Assembly: GCF_965363235.1 (NCBI RefSeq)
Contig: NC_134839.1
Location: forward strand, 57,999,560-58,063,559
DNA: 64,000 nt
DNA from: Mytilus galloprovincialis
Lineage: Eukaryota; Mollusca; Bivalvia; Mytilida; Mytilidae
Direction of reading: 5' to 3'
Of the stretch, positions 58,721 through 64,000 are shown one piece after another. A model generated the notes under the pieces. It saw only the letters and a list, made by a program, of their open reading frames with translations, was not told the DNA's origin and did no database searches. The number at the start of each line of letters is the position of its first letter. Position 1 is the stretch's first letter. A program made the position numbers and the translations under genes.

Positions 58721-60954
58721 CCATAAAAAGTGACCTTTTTATGTTAATTTAATCACAGGTAAATTCAACATACAATTGGAAATAATAGTGTTATTTTATG
58801 TATTTTAACCAATAAAAGAATATAAAGATAGAATTGTGTTTATTATGGTGTAATTATTTGCTTTTTCTAACCATCTCGGATTTTTTTCTTAATTCAAACT
58901 TTGTAAAAGCAAATAAACATATAGTTGTTTTAAACTAAAAATCATCATCATTAATTAGCTGATAAATAATCATAATTTTTACATTACATACAAAAATATA
59001 ACTAGATTTCAAACCCCATACGATAAGAAAAAAACACAATCACTTTATCAAAATTAAAAAACAAACATCATTACTAAATATTTTATATGAATGTTTGACG
59101 TATAAAACTGAGACACGCCAAATAGCAATGTGAATTTTCGGGAATAGGTCACGTTTCGGACTAGCGGACCAGACGATGTAGATGACAAAGCAGGATCTAA
59201 GATATGGTAAAGATGTCGATAGTCAGTCAAGACACAGACACAGACACATCGATTAGATCAACCAATTGGTGGTGGTTTCTATAAAATTAATGGAGTGTCA
59301 TTTTTAATCTTTCCTTCTCATAACTCTGTTGGAGCAAATTCTGCGTAAGAAGCACATTCTTGTATATGTATGATTAAAATGCACGAGCATAACGTATCAA
59401 TTGGTAAATAGTTATCAAAAGTACCAGGATTATAATTTTATACGCCAGACGCAACCATTTGATTGACTGATGATTCAATCAACAAAAATTCTTACTTATT
59501 CAGGTTATAACGATGATAAACAGTATGTGTAACCTATAATATGAAATCAGACAAAGACAAATCTAATTGCATGAGTCCGCTATCTATTTTTATCTATATT
59601 TATGTATCGCTTATATGACCATCTGCAGTCTTCGGAGGTCAGCTCGAAAATTATTAAGATGGCGTCAAACTAATAACAATGGCTTGTTTTAAGAGGGTAT
59701 AGTCAAAAGAATGAGACAAACATTATATTAATGTAGTTAGTTCTCATTTATTAAACTTTAAAAAGACGGGCGAAATTTCGACCAAATTTTTAGGTATTTT
59801 CATGTGACTTTAAGTTTATAGTCCGTATAGACTATCCATTATATTCACTGGAACATTATTTACAACTGCATATGTCTTTGCATCTGAGTATCTAATATTG
59901 ACATATGTAATGTCACAGACTTCTAAAATATTCCAGTTGAAATACTTTGGCTTTCAATAGTGCAAACGAAATGCATTTGAAAATATGTGAATGTATGTGC
60001 ATATGATAACAAATATAAACAATATATTTTTAATTTTAGCTTGGACTTAAACAGGATACAAGGTTTAGGTAACGTTTTTCATGAAAATCAGCTAATGTTT
60101 TCATCAAGAATGTTACAATCTAGCTTACGACAAAATGCTCACCTGGTACCTGCCAGACAAGAGTTGCGATCTCGTAGGTGAACAGATTGGTTGAACATTG
60201 TAATTTTCTAGCTTTACACCTTCACTTGCAAGTTGGTCCAAATTTGGTGTTTTTATTTCTGATCCATGATAACCAATGTCATTGAAACCATAGTCATCTG
60301 CTAAAATTAGAATAATGTTTGGTCGTGTTTCAGCACTATCTGCTGCACGGCAAAATATTAAACCATTGAAAATAATTAGCAGTCAACTGTAGCATAGTAA
60401 TTCATACAACAGTAGACTAGATAATATTGGCAATGATGTCACATTTCTAAATGTTTATATATGTCGGTGCATTTATATATGCTAGACATGGTTTATAAGA
60501 TACTTTGATGTGTAAAATGAGTACCAGTGAGTATTGTTTATTTAGTTGACAAGTATATTAAAAAGTGATGTCATATCTCAAGGTACATTCAAACTTAAAT
60601 AGCTTCAGATAAGTTGCTGTCAACAGCTGTGAAATTTACAGTTACACAGATTTTGTTAGTACAATTAAGAGGTCGGTTTCTATTTTGTTAGTTCAATTAA
60701 AAGGTCGTTTTTTTATTTTGTTCTGAATTTAAAGTCATCAAGTGTCAAGCTACTACATGTATAAACAGATTTAAGACGTCGAGTAATAGTTCACAAATAA
60801 GAAAAACCGTCTTCACTGTAATACAGAAGATCGTATAATGACATTGATTACCCATTGGCGACTTCGCGGTTAGTCAGAACCAGCATAATGAAAAAACCAA
60901 AAAAAAAAAAATAACATCCACTAATTGTAAAATCTCAGTATCAAAATTGCATCA

Positions 60955-61190
60955 ACTAGTTTACGAGTGCCACATGTGGAGCAGGATCTGCTTACCCTTC
61001 CGGAGCACCTGAGATCACCCCAAGTTTTTGGTGGGGTTCGTGTTGTTTAGTCTTTAGTTTTCTATGTTTTGTCTTCTGTACTATTATTTGTCTGTTTGTC
61101 TTTTTATTTTTAGCAATGGCGTTGTCAGTTTATTTTTAACCTATGAGTTTGACTATCCCTCTGGTATCTTTCGTCTCTCTTTTACAACAT
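60955..61190 (+). repeat. Short interspersed repeat S3, best copy
   Basis: TGCCACATGTGGAGCAGGAT, CTGCTTACCCTTCCGGAGCA, CCTGAGATCACCCC, TTTTTGGTGGGGTTCGTGTT and GCAATGGCGTTGTCAG in order. Its first part equals the sequence following the retroelement fragment at 42180-42290. Confidence 0.8.
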
Positions 61191-61487
61191 ATGACAACAA
61201 AGACACGCGTTTGATCTACAAAAGACTCATCAGTCAAGATCGAATTTTTATAAGTAAGTCATATAGAAAATGAATATTAAGTAAGTCATAATATAGTAAA
61301 ATAATTATATTCGACTTTTAGGATGCCAATACTGGCTTTAATAAAACGGCCGACGGAACGCCATCGAGTAATTGGCGGTACGCAAGAGCAGTGTCCTAAA
61401 TGTGGGTTGACTCGATCACTGTTTTTACGAAGAATAAGTTGGAATATTGCTCACTGGAATATCAAAACACTTTGAGTTGTTCTTGAC

Positions 61488-62330
61488 TTATTTTTCCACA
61501 ATATTCATAATATGGTGATTGACAAATTTCTTGGCAGTTATTGTTCTTTTTGGACAAGCTTTTCTAAATAGTGGCCGCGTTCTATAGCAGGAACCAGCCC
61601 CTTTATCTCTTTGTACAGAAACGTTATCATCTGACTTTAATAGCGTTTTGTCTGTAAATCTTGTAATTCCAGTTTGGCGAGCATATTTGAGACACAACCA
61701 TTTTCTCTGGATTTGTAGTCTCCTGTTATAAATCTCACAGCTTGTTGATGTTTGAGATGTGAAGGGGTCACATACTATTGCTCCATACTCCATTGTTGAC
61801 CTGACCAGTGAAATATATTCTGTTTTCTTGCATTCTGGTTGATAATATCTCAAATTCCTACTCGGGAAGCCGAGTGCTTAGTTTACCGTCTTCCCTACGT
61901 TAGAAATATGGGTAGTTCATTTAAGGCTTTCTGAAATTTTTAGTCCCAAGAATGGTTTATTTTAGACTTGTAGAATATGTCCGTTTAAACTATGGAATTT
62001 TTGGCTCTTGTTTTTCATGCTTAGAATGTAGCATTTCTTTGCGTTGAACCTCATACCTAAGTTAATTGCCCATACTTCCAAGATTCCACTGTCACTTCTT
62101 CCGATTGTTCTACTTCTACTTTCATTTCTCTGTTTGTAAAGAACATATTCGGACAGTTGTGTATTTGACTTCCTATTCCATATATTCGCCCGTTTTTGGA
62201 AAGTGTTTCTTATGGGGTACTGTGTTGAAGGCTTTGGTGAAGTCGAAGATGGCATTATCAGGGTGCAGACCGGCGTCCTATGCTTTCATGAAGTCGTTTA
62301 GTGTGAATAGTAATTAGGTATCGAATGAGT
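61488..62330 (-). pseudogene. LINE (Jockey/CR1-like) reverse-transcriptase remnant
   Basis: On the minus strand, pieces of a non-LTR retrotransposon RT follow in the right order but in changing frames: FDFTKAFNTVPHKK (about 62250), GMRFNAKKCYILS with SLNGHILQV (about 62040-61965), then CKKTEYISLVRSTMEYGAIV and CDPF (about 61840-61770) and a C-terminal RKAC-rich part. The order TKAFDTVPH, NAKKC, LVRSxxEY is typical of Jockey/CR1-type RTs. The 5' half including the YxDD box is missing or too decayed to see. Several frameshifts and stops are present. Confidence 0.75.
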
Positions 62331-62482
62331 AGCCAGATCTAAAACATGGTTTTATGATTTAAAAACAAATTCCTGTCTTTCCAGATTTTTCATTATGTGC
62401 CTGCACATAATGTATTCAACACTACTTTACAAGGAAGTTAGCTTTTAAGCGCTCCTGTAGTACAGAATAAGATGGTACAAAT

Positions 62483-62635
62483 AAACTTATCATAGATACC
62501 AGGATTGAATTTTAATTTTTGTGTCAGACACATGTATTGTCTACAAAAGACTCATTAGTGAAGCTTGTATCAAAAGATTGTTAAAGGCCAAATAAAGTAC
62601 GAAGTTGAAGAGCATTGAGGACCAAATATACCTAA
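62483..62635 (+). repeat. Short interspersed repeat S4
   Basis: AAACTTATCATAGATACCAG, TGTCTACAAAAGACTCATTA, AAAGTACGAAGTTGAAGAGC and ATTGAGGACC in the S4 order. Confidence 0.7.
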
Positions 62636-63403
62636 AAGGTAATTTATTCCTCAGGTAAAAAAGCCTTAGAGTTTCAAAAATTTAATGTTCTGTAAACAGT
62701 AGATTTATAAATTAAATTATGAACATATCAATAACTCAAGTCAACACTTTGTGCTGACTACTGGGATGGTGAAACAATCGGGGTACACTTTTATCACTAT
62801 GTTTAAACAAACTTTTTTAATTTGTAGTAGAAAAAAACATTTCTTTCTCTCTCTTGGTAGAACATCTGATATTGTTTTAAGAGATGAATGGTGTTTTACA
62901 GTTCAAGGATGACATCATTTGCACCAATCTCTCATTATAGGCTAAAATGTTGGTCAACATAACAAAATGAGTATATAACTTTTTTTTAATCTAACATTTG
63001 ATATAGAAATTGTAAAGTAACATAAAAAAATATTTTAATAAAAAATAATTGAAATATTATATAAAGCTCCGTCTACAAAATGCATAGTTATCTATGTGGA
63101 ATGTATTTTAAAAACAATACAAGTGAGATTCATTTAAAGAAGAGAAAAAATATTCAAAAATTATACCATCACCTCATTGAAGTAAACCGCCTATAAAATA
63201 ACAAGATTTTCATTCCTCTGTCATACAATGAGCACACAAAAAATATTCTATAAAATATAAGGTTAAGTAATTTAGAATAGCAAACACCATTACAGTCAAT
63301 TAGAATTGCAAACTATATTAGTCAATATAAACTTTGTTTTGAGTAAATTCAACATATTGCACAAGTCCTGGTAATTTTAACACACAAAATTTAGGCTATG
63401 GTA

Positions 63404-63669
63404 TTACATCCATGGTCCCCAGTAGCCGCCAAGAAGTTCAGGATTGCCTCTCTTATCTTCCTTAGGATAATAGCATGGGACAGAAGTATGGTTAAAACCT
63501 TGTAATAAGTCTAACATTGTTTTGACAATATCTGGATATTTATTGGATAAATCTGTATGTTCAGTTGGATCTTCAGCTATATTAAACAGCCAGAGATTTT
63601 TCTTTTCACTTTCATACTGGTATATGGCAGAGAGATGTGAAGTTGGTTCAGGTATCCAACTACCATTTC
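63404..63669 (-). CDS. Arylsulfatase B-like ARSB-c, last exon only
   Basis: The exon begins after acceptor CTTTTCAG in phase 1 and ends with TAA. It is 266 nt, the same as the ARSB-b last exon. It encodes GNGSWIPEP, NLWLFNIAEDPTEHTDLS, HTSVPCYYP and the terminal YWGPWM, all typical of the ARSB C-terminus (human ARSB ends WGPWM). There is no membrane tail, unlike ARSB-a. The upstream exons lie beyond the right edge; the remaining 330 bases to the edge are intron. Nothing here suggests it is broken. Confidence 0.85.
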
Positions 63670-64000
63670 CTGAAAAGATAAAGGTAGCATGTATTTAATA
63701 TAGTTTTTGTCATTCTGCTTGTGTATGTATGTAAAACAAAAAATAAAATGTTTTTGGGGTTATTTTTTTAATTCAATAATGTTTAAGAATTCAATACAGT
63801 GAAGTTCCAAGGAACATCCAATGTAAACTTGTGTAATTAAAAACCTTTCATGTTCAGCACCAGCTATTTATCTTTTTCCTTACATTTTTGTAATAGGAGG
63901 AGAAGCAATGAGTTTGGGTTTCTTTTTATTACTTAATGTTTGATTCTTAATTTCTGGAGAGAAAAATCATATTTTTCAAAGGGGAAGTGAAAAGAGAAGT

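Larger units (their letters stand above)
54881..60382 (-). pseudogene. Arylsulfatase B-like ARSB-b, reduced to exons 1, 2 and 8
   Basis: Three exons are visible: 60382-60143 (240 nt), 57970-57784 (187 nt) and 55146-54881 (266 nt, stop TGA). The first two have exactly the lengths of the ARSB-a counterparts. Exon 1 has a signal-like stretch ([11 protein letters not shown]), [10 protein letters not shown] and the formylglycine motif CSPTR, but CTG stands where ARSB-a has ATG and a TGA precedes it in frame. Exon 2 reads ADKRH where active sulfatases have VGKWH. Exons 3-7, which carry H213, D271, N272 and K289 in ARSB-a, are not found in the 2.6 kb gap. Exon 2 ends and exon 8 begins in phase 1, so a direct junction would stay in frame. 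Probably a deletion pseudogene; a truncated expressed protein is the alternative. Confidence 0.8.
60383..63403. other. Spacer between ARSB-c and ARSB-b
   Basis: Three kilobases with S3 (60955-61190), an S4 fragment (61195-61245), a LINE remnant (61488-62330) and S4 (62483-62635). The rest is AT-rich DNA without recognisable content. Any ARSB-b promoter would lie near 60400. Confidence 0.6.

Overview
The window is animal nuclear DNA, AT-rich and intron-rich, with GT-AG spliced genes and many short dispersed repeats. The repeat families (long simple-sequence tracts, short elements that recur in both orientations) and the two gene families (secreted EF-hand proteins, a tandem arylsulfatase B cluster) point to a bivalve mollusc, most likely a marine mussel. 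This is inference from sequence character; no database was searched.

The left half (about 0.4-27.3 kb, plus strand) holds two tandem paralogues of a small secreted four-EF-hand protein. Gene A (coding 1462-8453, 142 aa) and gene B (coding 19641-26597, 140 aa) share five coding exons of nearly equal size (47, 131/128, 153, 47 and about 50 nt), identical intron phases (2, 1, 1, 0), and a final intron that lies in the 3'UTR within a few bases of the stop. The 9 kb between them holds repeats, a possible terminal-inverted-repeat element at 12.56-13.14 kb, and an unassigned open frame at 18.3-19.1 kb.

The right half (about 29-64 kb, minus strand) is a tandem array of arylsulfatase B-like genes. 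ARSB-a (53835 down to 28988) is complete: eight exons in consistent phase, 539 aa, all expected catalytic residues, and an unusual C-terminal membrane segment. ARSB-b (60382 down to 54881) has exon 1, exon 2 and the last exon but no visible exons 3-7, and a CTG where ARSB-a has its ATG. ARSB-c shows only its last exon (63669-63404) before the window ends.

Two large mobile elements sit in ARSB-a introns. Intron 1 holds a nearly whole, young Ty3/gypsy-type LTR element (46783-52840) in which integrase precedes reverse transcriptase. Intron 2 holds a 7.4 kb foldback-type DNA element (37557-44988) whose long inverted arms are built of tandem repeats and which is flanked by an apparent 9-bp target duplication, ATGTTTTTT. 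This foldback element is the best candidate for something undescribed. Other repeats include several short interspersed families, a 2.4 kb composite element inside gene B, several minisatellites, two hairpin palindromes and a LINE reverse-transcriptase remnant at 61.5-62.3 kb. No tRNA, rRNA or CRISPR array was seen.
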